DNA from: Bog-159 sp050011755
GTDB lineage: Bacteria > Acidobacteriota > Terriglobia > Bryobacterales > Bryobacteraceae
Direction: 5' to 3'
Length of the DNA stretch: 64,000 nucleotides
Assembly: GCA_050011755.1 (NCBI GenBank)
Contig: JBEKIM010000001.1
Span: forward strand, 124,001-188,000
Shown one piece after another: positions 26,615 to 35,644 of this stretch; position 1 is the first letter of the stretch; every line of letters starts with the position of its first letter. A program made the position numbers and the translations under genes. Below the pieces are notes generated by a model. That model was given only the letters and a program-made list of their open reading frames with translations, had not been told where the DNA came from and made no database searches.

Positions 26615-27913
26615 GTGAACGCGTCCACTGCTGGAACCCGGGTTGCAGTGCTCGGGCTGGGATATGTTGGGTCAGTCACGGCGGCCTGCTTAGCGCATCT
26701 GGGTCACTCAGTCATCGGTGTTGACCGGGATGCGCACAAAGTCAAGAGCATCGAGTGCGGCAAGGCGCCTTTCTACGAACCGGGCCTCGCGGAGCTGATC
26801 GAGGAAGGCCGTGGTAACGGCCGCCTTACAGCCACGACTCTGTTGGAACCAGCCATCGAGCAGGCCGACATCGCTCTAATCTGCGTCGGTACACCTTCCG
26901 AGCGCAACGGCAACTTGGGGCTGGATCAGCTCCGGCGCGTCTGTAGCCAGATCGCCACCGCCTGCCAAGGCCAGCGCCGCCGCTTAATCGTGGCGGTGCG
27001 CAGCACGGTGTTTCCCGGCACTTGTGAGGAGTTGACCGCCGCCTGTCTGGGCGGTTCCGATCGGTTTGCGGTGGTGTCGAACCCGGAATTCCTCCGCGAA
27101 GGCAACGCCGTGAGCGATTTTCTGGAGCCTTCGCTATTGGTCGTGGGCGGTCTGGACCGCGGCGCCGTCGAAACCGTGGCGGCGTTGTACCGGTCGCTTG
27201 CCGTGGAAGCCTGCCTGGTCTCGCTGCGAACGGCGGAGATGATCAAGTACGCCTGCAATACCTTCCATGCCCTGAAAGTCGCCTTCGCCAACGAAATGGG
27301 CGCGCTCAGCGGTGCATTGGGTATCCCCGGAGCCGAAGTCATGGATACTCTGTGCCGCGATACCAAGCTGAATATTTCGCCCGCCTATCTCAAGCCAGGC
27401 TTCGCGTTTGGCGGATCGTGCCTGCCGAAGGACCTGCGCGCGCTCGTCTATCGTGCCGGACGCCTGGATTTGAAGGTGCCGTTGCTCGACACAGTCCTGC
27501 CCAGTAATGACCAGCACTTGCGCCGCGCGATTCAGAAGGTGATGGATCTGCCCGCCGCCCGAATCGGAGTTTTTGGCTTGGCATTCAAGGAAAACACGGA
27601 CGACTTGCGCGAGAGCCCCGTAGTGGTCTTGTTGGAACACTTGATCGGCAAGGGCCGCCAGGTTCGCGTCTTCGATCCGCATATCCGGCTGGAGGAGATT
27701 TACGGCAGTAACCAGCGATTCGTGCTGGCCGCCATTCCGCATATCGCCAATTTGCTCGAATCGAGACTGGAGAACATGCTGGAATGGGCGGACCAGATCG
27801 TCGTTACACAAAGGCCCACGCCGGCCGCCGCCGCGGTTCTTGAGTGTAGCGGCCTTCCCGTGTTGGACATCGCCGGGGTGGGGCAGGCGTCTAAGCCCGC
27901 CGTAACAGCATAG
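26615..27913 (+). CDS. algD: GDP-mannose 6-dehydrogenase (AlgD-like)
   Basis: 432 residues from GTG 26615, preceded by AGAGGA. The NAD-binding N-terminus is VAVLGLGYVGSVTAACLAHL. ICVGTPSERNGNLGL, RSTVFPGTC and NPEFLREGNAV follow; the catalytic cysteine is in FGGSCLPKDLRAL (about Cys269). The C-terminal domain has GLAFKENTDDLRESPVVVL. Phrases such as AEMIKYACNTFHALKVAFANEMG and LKPGFAFGGSCLPKD match AlgD more closely than UDP-glucose dehydrogenases as I recall them, so GDP-mannuronate is the likely product; UDP-sugar use cannot be excluded. It feeds an acidic sugar into the glycan. Its last 23 bp overlap the convergent flippase gene. Confidence 0.85.
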   Translation: MNASTAGTRVAVLGLGYVGSVTAACLAHLGHSVIGVDRDAHKVKSIECGKAPFYEPGLAELIEEGRGNGRLTATTLLEPAIEQADIALICVGTPSERNGNLGLDQLRRVCSQIATACQGQRRRLIVAVRSTVFPGTCEELTAACLGGSDRFAVVSNPEFLREGNAVSDFLEPSLLVVGGLDRGAVETVAALYRSLAVEACLVSLRTAEMIKYACNTFHALKVAFANEMGALSGALGIPGAEVMDTLCRDTKLNISPAYLKPGFAFGGSCLPKDLRALVYRAGRLDLKVPLLDTVLPSNDQHLRRAIQKVMDLPAARIGVFGLAFKENTDDLRESPVVVLLEHLIGKGRQVRVFDPHIRLEEIYGSNQRFVLAAIPHIANLLESRLENMLEWADQIVVTQRPTPAAAAVLECSGLPVLDIAGVGQASKPAVTA

Positions 27914-29405
27914 CCACCTTCCGCTCGACCAGCTCTTTTTCTTCCGCCGTCGGAACTCCGGTCAACAACACTGCGCCAAGATAAACCAGTGAAAACACGA
28001 TGCCGCAGGCGAGCAAAATCACTAACGGCTTGTCGCCTCTCAGCAAATAACGGAGGCCTTCCGCGACCAGTCCCGCCGCGGCCGCCGCAACAGCCAGTTT
28101 CCCGACATCCTTAAGCAACCCCAAGTCCCTCCGCCCGACGCCCAGGATCCGTCCGAACCGGATCGCCATCACGGTCCGTTCGATCACGCCCACCAGCACG
28201 ACGGTCGAAATCGCTCCCACCAGCCCGAAACGGGTAGTTCCAAACCAGAGTCCCGCCGTCAACAGGACGCATAAAGCAACCCGTAGCCGGATCAGAAAAA
28301 AGCGCTGCTCCACATAGGCGCGAAACAGCGGGTCCTGTAGCATGACGGCCAGCAGCAATAGCGTCAGATTGATCGTGAATACCGGAACGCTTGCCAGGTA
28401 GCGCCGCGTGAAGAGAAAACCGATAAACTCGTGCGCCACCACGAGCAGCAGCGCGTACACCGGGAAGTACACGGCCGCCAGCTTCCGCATCGCGCGCGCC
28501 ATCAACTGGATAATCTCCCGCCGGTCGTCTTGTTGCTGCAAGGCGCTGACGCGCGGAATCACGACGGCATTGGTGGCCTCCTGCAGCATGGTCATCAGGG
28601 GCAACTGCACGGTCCCCACTCCATAGATGGCGTAAGCCACGGCGCCCAACCGGTTGGAAACGAAATAACTGTGCAGATCGGTCTGCACGGTATACAGTAT
28701 GCCCGCCAGTCCCAGCGGTACGGCGTAGGACAACTGGCTGCGCATGAGCCCCCAGTCCAGATGCCGCCAGAAGCCGCCAAAACGCGACTGCAAGTACCAC
28801 CACAGAACTCCCGTTTGCAGGATCCCTTGCACTACCGCCGCCCAGATCAGGGCCTTCACCGATCCGAACGCCAGCACCGCTCCCACATAGATCGCCGTGC
28901 GCGTGAGTTGCACGCTCATAATCAACCCGCTCGCCAATTTCATTTCACCGTGGGCGATAGGGATGATCTCGAGCGCCTGTGAGACGATCCAGAGCAGGAT
29001 CACGACGCCGATAAGCTGCGCGTAACCGGTCAGCCCGGGCTGATGGAAAATGAGATCCAATAGCGCCGGCCAAAACAAAAATGCCCCGCAGGCCACGCTT
29101 CCGACGACTGTGCTGTATATCAGAATATTCAGCACCATCTCCCGCTGCCGGTGCGGTTCGCGCGGCAGAAAATAATAGGCGCTCATGGCGAAGCCCAGCG
29201 GCATCACGGTGACCGACGTTCCGATGATCAGAAAGAGTTGTTTGTATACGCCGAACTGCGCCTGGTCTAGCCGGCGGACGAGCAGCATCGGCAGCGCCAC
29301 GTTAAACGCAAACGCTACCGTCTTGGCGAACATCAGCCAGGACACGTGCACTGTAAGAGACACGTTTTTTGGGGCGGCTGGCTGCGTCTGAGCGGCGTTG
29401 TTCAC
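27891..29405 (-). CDS. Wzx-like oligosaccharide flippase
   Basis: 504 residues, about 12-14 membrane segments (VSWLMFAKTVAFAFNVALPMLLV, LIGVVILLWIVSQALEIIPIA, VFTINLTLLLLAVML and others), MATE/Wzx superfamily. The N-terminal LVRRLDQAQFGVYKQLFLI is the usual first-loop motif of polysaccharide-biosynthesis flippases. It would move undecaprenyl-PP-linked repeat units to the periplasmic face for the ligase/polymerase at 21116. It starts with GTG overlapping the TGA of the upstream GT2 gene (GTGA at 29402-29405). The C-terminus ends KVAMLLRRA, overlapping the algD end by 23 bp. Confidence 0.88.
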   Translation of the reverse strand: MNNAAQTQPAAPKNVSLTVHVSWLMFAKTVAFAFNVALPMLLVRRLDQAQFGVYKQLFLIIGTSVTVMPLGFAMSAYYFLPREPHRQREMVLNILIYSTVVGSVACGAFLFWPALLDLIFHQPGLTGYAQLIGVVILLWIVSQALEIIPIAHGEMKLASGLIMSVQLTRTAIYVGAVLAFGSVKALIWAAVVQGILQTGVLWWYLQSRFGGFWRHLDWGLMRSQLSYAVPLGLAGILYTVQTDLHSYFVSNRLGAVAYAIYGVGTVQLPLMTMLQEATNAVVIPRVSALQQQDDRREIIQLMARAMRKLAAVYFPVYALLLVVAHEFIGFLFTRRYLASVPVFTINLTLLLLAVMLQDPLFRAYVEQRFFLIRLRVALCVLLTAGLWFGTTRFGLVGAISTVVLVGVIERTVMAIRFGRILGVGRRDLGLLKDVGKLAVAAAAAGLVAEGLRYLLRGDKPLVILLACGIVFSLVYLGAVLLTGVPTAEEKELVERKVAMLLRRA

Positions 29406-30388
29406 GATTGTGTCTTCAGCTTGGAGATATGCCGGCCGCGCCAGGAGTAAAGCGCTTGTAGGAGCCGCGGCGCCACGCGTAACATCATCAGTACGGTAGA
29501 AAGTTTCAGCGATCTGTGCTGCGCGTTCGCCCGCGTCAGATGGCTGAAGGCCGCTTCGGCGTCTCCCGCCAGGAAAGCGTTCCTGCCTTTCTCCAGTTCC
29601 AGGCTGCCGCGCTCGATGGCCTGCTGCCGTTCGACCGCTTTACGTTGTGCCGCGGTCAACCCAGGATCGCGCGCCGCCTTCGCCAGCACCGCCAGAAACC
29701 CTTCCAGCATGGAGACCTGGTTGGAAGAGAGACTCCCGGCATGGCGGCGATAGCTCCCCAGGACGCGGCGCTGATAAGCGATCCGTCCGCCCTGCCTCGC
29801 AATGCGCAGCCACATGTCGATGTCCTCCGTCCCGCGAAATGCGGGGTCGAATAGTCCGGCGCGCAATAGGCTCTCGCGGCGGCATAGGCTGACACAGATG
29901 TGTACCGTGCACTGGCGTGCGACCAGTCGCTCGAAAGTGACTTCGCCCGCCGAGGGGCAGAATTCCATGACCGTTCGCCCCGCCTCCGGTACATCGCCGA
30001 AAATACGTGCGTCTGCATACACCACATCGATCGACTTGTCGGCTTCGAGCACGGCCAGTTGCGCGCCCAGGTGCTCGGGGTCCCATATGTCGTCGGAGTC
30101 GAGCAGGGCGACGTACCGGCCACGGGCCGTCCGGATGCCGGTGTTGCGGGCTCCGGCCGGGCCCTGGTTCTCCTGGCGCAGGTAAATGATACGCTCACGA
30201 TAGGAACCCAGCGCCCTCTCCAGGTCCTCGCTGTCCGGCGAGCCGTCGTTCACCACGATAATTTCATAGTCTTTGAAGGTCTGTGCCAGCACCGAGTCTA
30301 AGGTGGCCGCGATGGAATCCGCGGCCCGATAAGCGGGAATAACTACGCTGACCAAGGGAGCCTCTCCTGCCGTTTCGGTGTCCCGCAC
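29402..30388 (-). CDS. GT2-family glycosyltransferase
   Basis: 328 residues from GTG 30388. The GT-A domain opens VSVVIPAYRAADSIAATLDSVL, with IIVVNDGSPDSEDL, GPAGARNTGIRTARG, the metal-binding LLDSDDIWDPEHL and later GTEDIDMWLRIARQGG, the ED acceptor/base motif. The C-terminus is helical with no membrane anchor. An upstream ORF extension to 30466 exists but would leave no promoter room against the divergent membrane gene; a TTATTCT box lies just before GTG 30388. It is co-transcribed with the flippase and adds a sugar to the lipid-linked unit. Confidence 0.87.
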   Translation of the reverse strand: MRDTETAGEAPLVSVVIPAYRAADSIAATLDSVLAQTFKDYEIIVVNDGSPDSEDLERALGSYRERIIYLRQENQGPAGARNTGIRTARGRYVALLDSDDIWDPEHLGAQLAVLEADKSIDVVYADARIFGDVPEAGRTVMEFCPSAGEVTFERLVARQCTVHICVSLCRRESLLRAGLFDPAFRGTEDIDMWLRIARQGGRIAYQRRVLGSYRRHAGSLSSNQVSMLEGFLAVLAKAARDPGLTAAQRKAVERQQAIERGSLELEKGRNAFLAGDAEAAFSHLTRANAQHRSLKLSTVLMMLRVAPRLLQALYSWRGRHISKLKTQS

Positions 30389-30486
30389 GACTTGCAGAAT
30401 AACACAGCTTCGCAAACGCTTCGGCCTGTAGCCGCGTGCGATAATGGCATTCTCTGAAAAGACCAATCGTCATTGCTGCCGCCATT

Positions 30487-32088
30487 TTGGCGATATACAT
30501 TGCACTTAGCGCCGGCACCGCCCACGCCTTGCGGCCCTGGATTGACGAAGGTTGGCACGGCGCGCCGGCCTGGTCTTTGGCATTCCGGGGATACATGGGC
30601 ACGCCCTGCTATGTGGAGGCGGGGCTCAAGGACATCGATCGCTATACTTACTGGATCATGCCGATCTACCCCGTGGCGCAGGCCGTTTGGTACCGGCTCT
30701 TCAGCTTCAGCCTGGCATCCATGCGCGCCCTGTCGATTTTCTGCGGGCTCGTAGGTCTGCTGGCCTGGACACTGTTTTTCCGCCGCCTGACTGGGGATGA
30801 TGTGGGCGCCCTGCTGTTCATGGCCTTGATGGCGTGCGACTATATCAACCAGAGCGATGTCGGCGTCGGCCGCCCTGATGCGATGGCCTTCGCTTTTCAG
30901 GCCGGAGCGTTTGCCGCCTATCTTCATTGGCGCGAAAAGAACCTTCGCCTCGCGATTCTGATCAGCCAGACCTTGGTCGTCGCGAGCGGCCTGACTCACC
31001 CAAATGGCGGCATGCTCTCATTTCTGGGCGCCTTCTGGCTGGTGCTCTATTTCGATCGCCGCCGCATCCGCCCGGTGCACGTCGCCATCGCCGCGACTCC
31101 CTACGTCGCCGGCGCTATCGGCTGGGGCGCCTATATCGCGCAGGATCCCAGTGCCTTCGTGGCCCAATATGGTTATCAAATCGCTACACGCTCCCAGATT
31201 CTGACCGCACCCTGGTTGGCCGTACGCGATGAACTGGTAAGGCGTTATCTCACGAACATGGGGCTTGGCGGCCATTCTCCGGGCAGCTACGGCCCGCACT
31301 ATCTTAAAGCCGTGATTTTCGTCGCGTATGCCGTCAGTGTCGCCGGCCTGCTTGCCGTGCCCTCTCTCCGGCAAAACCGCGCCAGCCGCGTGCTGCTCGG
31401 CCTGATCGGCATTTACTTTCTCTTCTATACGTTTCTGGAAGGCACCAAAGCCGCCTACTACTTCATCTATCTGGTCTATCCATACACCGGAGCCGTAGCC
31501 CTGTTTGTGCGCTGGTGCTGGCGGAACTCGGCCCGCATGCGGCCCTTATTAGCGGTTGGGCTGGCCGGTATGTTCATCATCCAGGCAGGCGGCGTGGCTT
31601 ACCGCATCCGCCGCGACCAGTATCATCGCGAGTACCTCCCGGCGGTCGATTTCTTGCGCGCTCACGCCCAGCCCGGCGATTTGATTATGGGCAGTCACGA
31701 ACTGGGATTCACCATCGGCTTCCGGGATAATTTCGAGGACGATCATCTGCTCGGCCTCGAAACCGGCCGCCGGGCCGACTTCATCCTGGTCGACGAGATC
31801 TACCAATTGCGGTTCGAAACCGTACGGTTAAAGAATCCGCCACTCTTCGCAAAGTTGCAGGAACGGTTGAGCCAGTATCGCGTGATCTACAACGAGAAAA
31901 GCTATCGGGTATTGGCGCTACGCCCGGAATTCAAGGGCGCGCCGCCGGACCGTGCAGTCCGCTGTGGGGTGCCCCAGATCACAATGCCCGTGGCCCCGAA
32001 GTTCCATACCGAAGCGATGGCCAGGCCGCACAGGCTGGCGATCGGCCACCAGATACCGCTGGCCACCAGGAATTTGGTCACCGCGTAA
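30487..32088 (+). CDS. GT39-like multi-pass membrane glycosyltransferase
   Basis: 533 residues from TTG 30487. The first periplasmic loop has RPWIDEGWHGAPAWSLAFRG with an acidic pair, as in ArnT/PMT GT-C enzymes. About ten helices follow (GLVGLLAWTLFFRRLTG, LGLIGIYFLFYTFLEG, and others), and a soluble C-terminal part holds HAQPGDLIMGSHELGFTIG. It would use a polyprenyl-phosphate sugar at the outer face of the inner membrane. The in-frame reading from CTG 30454 (KRPIVIAAAILAIYIALSAG) completes the first helix and sits after GATAAT, so the true start may be that CTG. The last ~53 residues after VLALRP are antisense to the GT2-GtrA gene and look like read-through extension. Confidence 0.8.
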   Translation: MAIYIALSAGTAHALRPWIDEGWHGAPAWSLAFRGYMGTPCYVEAGLKDIDRYTYWIMPIYPVAQAVWYRLFSFSLASMRALSIFCGLVGLLAWTLFFRRLTGDDVGALLFMALMACDYINQSDVGVGRPDAMAFAFQAGAFAAYLHWREKNLRLAILISQTLVVASGLTHPNGGMLSFLGAFWLVLYFDRRRIRPVHVAIAATPYVAGAIGWGAYIAQDPSAFVAQYGYQIATRSQILTAPWLAVRDELVRRYLTNMGLGGHSPGSYGPHYLKAVIFVAYAVSVAGLLAVPSLRQNRASRVLLGLIGIYFLFYTFLEGTKAAYYFIYLVYPYTGAVALFVRWCWRNSARMRPLLAVGLAGMFIIQAGGVAYRIRRDQYHREYLPAVDFLRAHAQPGDLIMGSHELGFTIGFRDNFEDDHLLGLETGRRADFILVDEIYQLRFETVRLKNPPLFAKLQERLSQYRVIYNEKSYRVLALRPEFKGAPPDRAVRCGVPQITMPVAPKFHTEAMARPHRLAIGHQIPLATRNLVTA

Positions 32089-33113
32089 TTGCTCAAGCTT
32101 CCCACCGAACAGGCGGCGCAGAATAACAGCAAGCCGGTTACAAATCGGATGCCGCGCCGCCGCCGGTCACGGTAGGTGAGCATATTGTTCAACGCGAAGT
32201 TTCCTACCATAGCCACAATAATCGCAGCGATCAGCGCCGCCGAAAACGATTGGCCCAGCCCGCGGTAGAGCACCCAAAGCGCCCCCAGATACACCGCCAC
32301 GCCGCCCACGCCCACCAGGCAGAACACCACGAAACGGATCGGCAGCCAGGCGCCCACCAGCTTGTCGGAGACCAGATAAAGGTATTCGACCGCGACGTTG
32401 ATATCCAGCTTGCTTTCTCCATGCTGGCGCGTCCGGAAGACATACGGCACTTCGGCTACGCGCACGGGCCGCGGTGAGGAAGCCACCAGGTCCAGCAGGA
32501 TCTTAAATCCTACACCCGTCGTACGCCTCATCACCTCGTCGAAGAACTCGCGCGTGAGCATGAAAAATCCACTCATGGGATCGCTCAAGTCGTGCCGGCT
32601 GATCAGCTTGCTCACCCGCCGGCCTAACTGGCTCAAGGCCACCCGCTCTCGCGCGAATGCCCCCATCCCGCCGCCCTCGATATTCCGGCTGCCCACCACC
32701 AGGTCGTAGCTTCCGCTCCGGATCTTTTCGAACATGGCGGGAAGCACGGATTCGTCATGTTGCAGGTCGGCGTCCATGATCGCGATATAGGGCGCGCTAC
32801 TGCTCAGCATCCCTTCCAGCCCGGCCGAGGCCAGCCCGCGCCTCCCGATTCGCTGGATCACTCGCACACGCGGCGCGGTGCGCGCAATCTGCCGGACCAG
32901 TTCCGCCGTGCCGTCCGGAGAGTCGTCATCCACGAAGACCACCTCGAAGACCGTGCCGTTCAACGAGGCCCGCAGCCGTTCAAGCAGCGGCGTCACGTTC
33001 TCACGCTCGTTGAACGTGGGAACGATAATGGAGAGTTCCAGCGGACGCGCTCCGCCTTCGCCGTCCATGGAAGGCTCTTGAATCTCAATCAGTTCTCTCG
33101 CCGGGTCGCGCAT
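31902..33113 (-). CDS. GT2 glycosyltransferase with C-terminal GtrA-like membrane domain
   Basis: 403 residues from ATG 33113. Residues ~20-250 are a DPM1-type GT2 domain (LELSIIVPTFNERENVTPLL, VVFVDDDSPDGTAELV, IMDADLQHDESVLPAM, DPMSGFFMLTREFF, RTRQHGESKLDINVAVEY). Residues ~265-390 carry four helices of the GtrA family (IRFVVFCLVGVGGVAVYLG ... LCGLAIASVWNFGATGIVIW). The fusion is a known arrangement for synthesis and membrane transfer of polyprenyl-phosphate sugars, which would supply the two neighbouring GT39-like enzymes. A longer reading upstream exists but collides with the divergent gene. The 3' end overlaps the membrane gene at 30487-32088 by 187 bp. Confidence 0.88.
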   Translation of the reverse strand: MRDPARELIEIQEPSMDGEGGARPLELSIIVPTFNERENVTPLLERLRASLNGTVFEVVFVDDDSPDGTAELVRQIARTAPRVRVIQRIGRRGLASAGLEGMLSSSAPYIAIMDADLQHDESVLPAMFEKIRSGSYDLVVGSRNIEGGGMGAFARERVALSQLGRRVSKLISRHDLSDPMSGFFMLTREFFDEVMRRTTGVGFKILLDLVASSPRPVRVAEVPYVFRTRQHGESKLDINVAVEYLYLVSDKLVGAWLPIRFVVFCLVGVGGVAVYLGALWVLYRGLGQSFSAALIAAIIVAMVGNFALNNMLTYRDRRRRGIRFVTGLLLFCAACSVGSLSNYAVTKFLVASGIWWPIASLCGLAIASVWNFGATGIVIWGTPQRTARSGGAPLNSGRSANTR

Positions 33114-33156
33114 GGCTGAAAGGGGCGTCTTTATGCCCCATGTTATCCTAACGTCC

Positions 33157-34764
33157 ATGTCTTTTGCATCGCCACGCCGGCTGCTGGGGATTGCTTTTCT
33201 CTTGATCCTGCCGGGGCTTTTTTGGGGGCTGCCGAGCGCAGTCACCGCACAGGTCGATGCGCCGGTTCCACTGGGCCCGCTATTGTTTTTTGCGGAGTAC
33301 AAAAGCCCGCAGCTGGACACGATTTATCCTGCATTCCACCAATTGCTCCTCCTGCCGGTCTATGCGGCCGCCATGGCCGGTTACTGGGTGCTCGGCGGTG
33401 TTTCGCATCTGAGTTCGGCCTGGCCGTACGGATTGCGCGACCCATCGGCCTTCTTCTCGTCTTTGATCTTACTGAGCAACCTGGTTTCCGCCGTCATGGG
33501 ATTGGGTATTTTGTATATTGCCTTGCGGCTTCTCGACCCCGATAAGAAGTGGGCGTGGGTCGGTATCATGATGGCCGCGGTAAATGGCGTGTTCATCTAT
33601 TACTGCCGGGTAGGCAACTTAGACATCCCCTATAACTTCTGGTGGGCGGTCAGCTTGTTTTTCCTATGGAACTACTTCTTTCGGAGTAAGCCCTTCCGTT
33701 CGTCGTTGCTGCCGGCCGCGATCGCGGCCGCCTGTGCGGTGGGATCCAAGGATCAGGCGTCCGGCCTGGTGCTTGGCGCCGGATTACTGATCCTGCTGCT
33801 TCCCGCCAGCCATGCTCCTTCGTTTTCCAGCCGCCTCCGCAATGCGGCGATTTTCGGTGTCTTGGTGTTGGTCGCTTACGCGGTGGTCGCGATCCTGCCG
33901 CACCCGGTCCGTTGGCGGTATCACCTCGAGTATGTCCTTGCGGGCAAGGCGCCCACCGACATCCCGCGCTCAGCGGCCGGTCAAGTGCAAATCTTCCTGC
34001 TTACCTTGCATTGGCTGGTACGGGTATTTACCATCCCCGTGGCGGGTCTCTCGTTGGTTGGGGCGCTCGCTCTTTTTCGCGGCGGTCGCGGTCGCGAGTT
34101 CTGGGTGCTGGCCGTCCCGCTGGCCGCATATTATTTCGTCGTGGTGGCGCAGGCCCGCGTCTTCTATCCCCGTTTTGCAGTTCCGTTTTTCGTGCCCGTG
34201 ATGGTGCTGGTCACCCGCGGCGCGGCATTTGTGGCGGAGCGATTCTGTGTCGCGCCGAAGGCGCGCCTGGCGTGGGCGACAGCGCTGGCAGCCTTCCTGA
34301 TCTTCGAGTTTGCCGTGAGCTACGTGCCGGTAACCTACGCCCAGGTATTCGATATGAAACGCACGCTTGCCGCGGAACTACCGGCGGTGCTGCCGCTAGG
34401 CAGTCCGTTGCTGATTTCGCACATGCAGTCCTATAACTATCCCAACCAGGCCGTGTATGATCGCTACGCCCTGATGATGCTGCCTCAGGACCCCATCATG
34501 CCACCCAGCCGGCACGCCGCGAATATCTTGAAACCGTTGGACCCGAACGTAACGTATTTCTTGTGGGGATCGGGCAATGCCGGCCTGCCCTGGAACCCGG
34601 TCGGCGACTATCCGCCGATGAATGGCGAACGGGTCCGCGAATGGCGCTATCCAGCCTGGGTAAAGGACCTGGTCCTGGTGCCCTGTATTTACGAGTTCGC
34701 TTTGTACCGTGGCGCACGCTTGAGCGTGCCGGCGGGACTTTTAAGTCCCGCGACGGCGAACTGA
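33157..34764 (+). CDS. GT39-like multi-pass membrane protein
   Basis: 535 residues from ATG 33157, preceded by TTATCCT; ATG 33112 is an alternative. The N-terminus RLLGIAFLLILPGLFWGLP is a membrane helix, followed by a periplasmic loop with EYKSPQLDTIYPAFHQLLLLP and about ten further helices, resembling PMT/ArnT-like GT-C proteins. The likely role is transfer of a polyprenyl-phosphate sugar, supplied by the adjacent GT2-GtrA enzyme. The final residues ARLSVPAGLLSPATAN and the stop codon are encoded by a double-hairpin repeat copy (34708-34773), so the original C-terminus was probably about 20 residues shorter. Confidence 0.8.
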   Translation: MSFASPRRLLGIAFLLILPGLFWGLPSAVTAQVDAPVPLGPLLFFAEYKSPQLDTIYPAFHQLLLLPVYAAAMAGYWVLGGVSHLSSAWPYGLRDPSAFFSSLILLSNLVSAVMGLGILYIALRLLDPDKKWAWVGIMMAAVNGVFIYYCRVGNLDIPYNFWWAVSLFFLWNYFFRSKPFRSSLLPAAIAAACAVGSKDQASGLVLGAGLLILLLPASHAPSFSSRLRNAAIFGVLVLVAYAVVAILPHPVRWRYHLEYVLAGKAPTDIPRSAAGQVQIFLLTLHWLVRVFTIPVAGLSLVGALALFRGGRGREFWVLAVPLAAYYFVVVAQARVFYPRFAVPFFVPVMVLVTRGAAFVAERFCVAPKARLAWATALAAFLIFEFAVSYVPVTYAQVFDMKRTLAAELPAVLPLGSPLLISHMQSYNYPNQAVYDRYALMMLPQDPIMPPSRHAANILKPLDPNVTYFLWGSGNAGLPWNPVGDYPPMNGERVREWRYPAWVKDLVLVPCIYEFALYRGARLSVPAGLLSPATAN

Positions 34765-34773
34765 AGTTCGCCG
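34708..34773 (+). repeat. Double-hairpin repeat, copy A, with a third hairpin
   Basis: Starts CGTGGCGCACGCT. Hairpin 1 is GCACGCT-TG-AGCGTGC; hairpin 2 is GCGGGACTT-TT-AAGTCCCGC, ending at 34752. An extra hairpin, CGGCGAACT-GA-AGTTCGCCG, spans 34754-34773, and its loop contains part of the TGA stop (34762-34764) of the membrane gene. Copies B, C and D are at 40972, 51281 and 51379, all in the same orientation. It lies between the 3' ends of convergent genes. Confidence 0.85.
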
Positions 34774-34783
34774 TGCTACGGGC

Positions 34784-35614
34784 TCACCGCGTGGCGACGA
34801 TGTTGGCATACTTCCGGCCCGTGTACCGGCCAATGAAGCCCGCATGGTCGTCTAACGGCACGGTAGACCCGTCGCCGGCCAATTCATGCAGCCGCAGACC
34901 GAATCCCTGCAGCCGCTGCAAGATCTCGAACGGATCGCTGCCGGCTTCCCGTAGTCCCCACGGCCAGAATTCGCTCAAAATCACCAGCGGATTCGAATTC
35001 CGGATGGTGCCCTCCAGGCCCTGCAGGACCTTCCCTTCAAACCCCTGTACGTCGATCTTGATCAGGTCGACTCTGCCAATCCCCAGGCTGGCCAAAACAT
35101 CGTCCGCCCGCGCTACTTCGACGTCCACGAAATTGTCGGCCAGATCGTTCGCATAGAAACGGTTGTCGCCGCGGTTGGACGAGTTCCGGTACAGGCGTAA
35201 ACTTCCCGGTGCATCCGCCAGACCTTTCTGTACCGCCTGCGCGCGCTCCTGGCCATTGGCGGCAATGGTGCGCAGCAGGTATTCAAACGTCTCCGGGTCC
35301 GGCTCGATCGCTAGCACGCGGCCCGCCGCTCCCACGCGCGTGAGCGCCAATGCGCTGTAATAGCCTATATTGGCGCCCACATCCAAAAATGTAGCGCCAG
35401 GTTTAATCGTGTTCAGGAAGAACCGGGTCTCGGGCTTTTCGTAGACACCCAACGCCAACGCGCCGGAAACCACGGGATCCCGGGGGTTCAAATGAATGCG
35501 GGCGCCGTGCCGTTCAACGGTGGCGGGAGTCAGCGCCCGCAGTGTCGCATTGGCGATAGCCCGAAGAGGTCGCGGCTTCAGCAGGACCGTATACGCGAAC
35601 TCGGGCAAAGTCAT
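34784..35614 (-). CDS. FkbM-family methyltransferase
   Basis: 276 residues. It has ATFLDVGANIGYYSALAL (motif I), VLAIEPDPETFEYLLRTIA, DLIKIDVQGFEGKVLQGL and NPLVILSEFWPWGL, the conserved order of the FkbM family. These enzymes O-methylate hydroxyls on sugars or polyketides. It is the last gene of a minus-strand run after the SnoaL-like gene (30-nt gap) and the sulfatase-like gene. The adjacent glycan locus makes a sugar substrate most likely. Confidence 0.87.
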   Translation of the reverse strand: MTLPEFAYTVLLKPRPLRAIANATLRALTPATVERHGARIHLNPRDPVVSGALALGVYEKPETRFFLNTIKPGATFLDVGANIGYYSALALTRVGAAGRVLAIEPDPETFEYLLRTIAANGQERAQAVQKGLADAPGSLRLYRNSSNRGDNRFYANDLADNFVDVEVARADDVLASLGIGRVDLIKIDVQGFEGKVLQGLEGTIRNSNPLVILSEFWPWGLREAGSDPFEILQRLQGFGLRLHELAGDGSTVPLDDHAGFIGRYTGRKYANIVATR

Positions 35615-35644
35615 GGGGAGACACGGCGCGCTGCGTGCTCGGGC

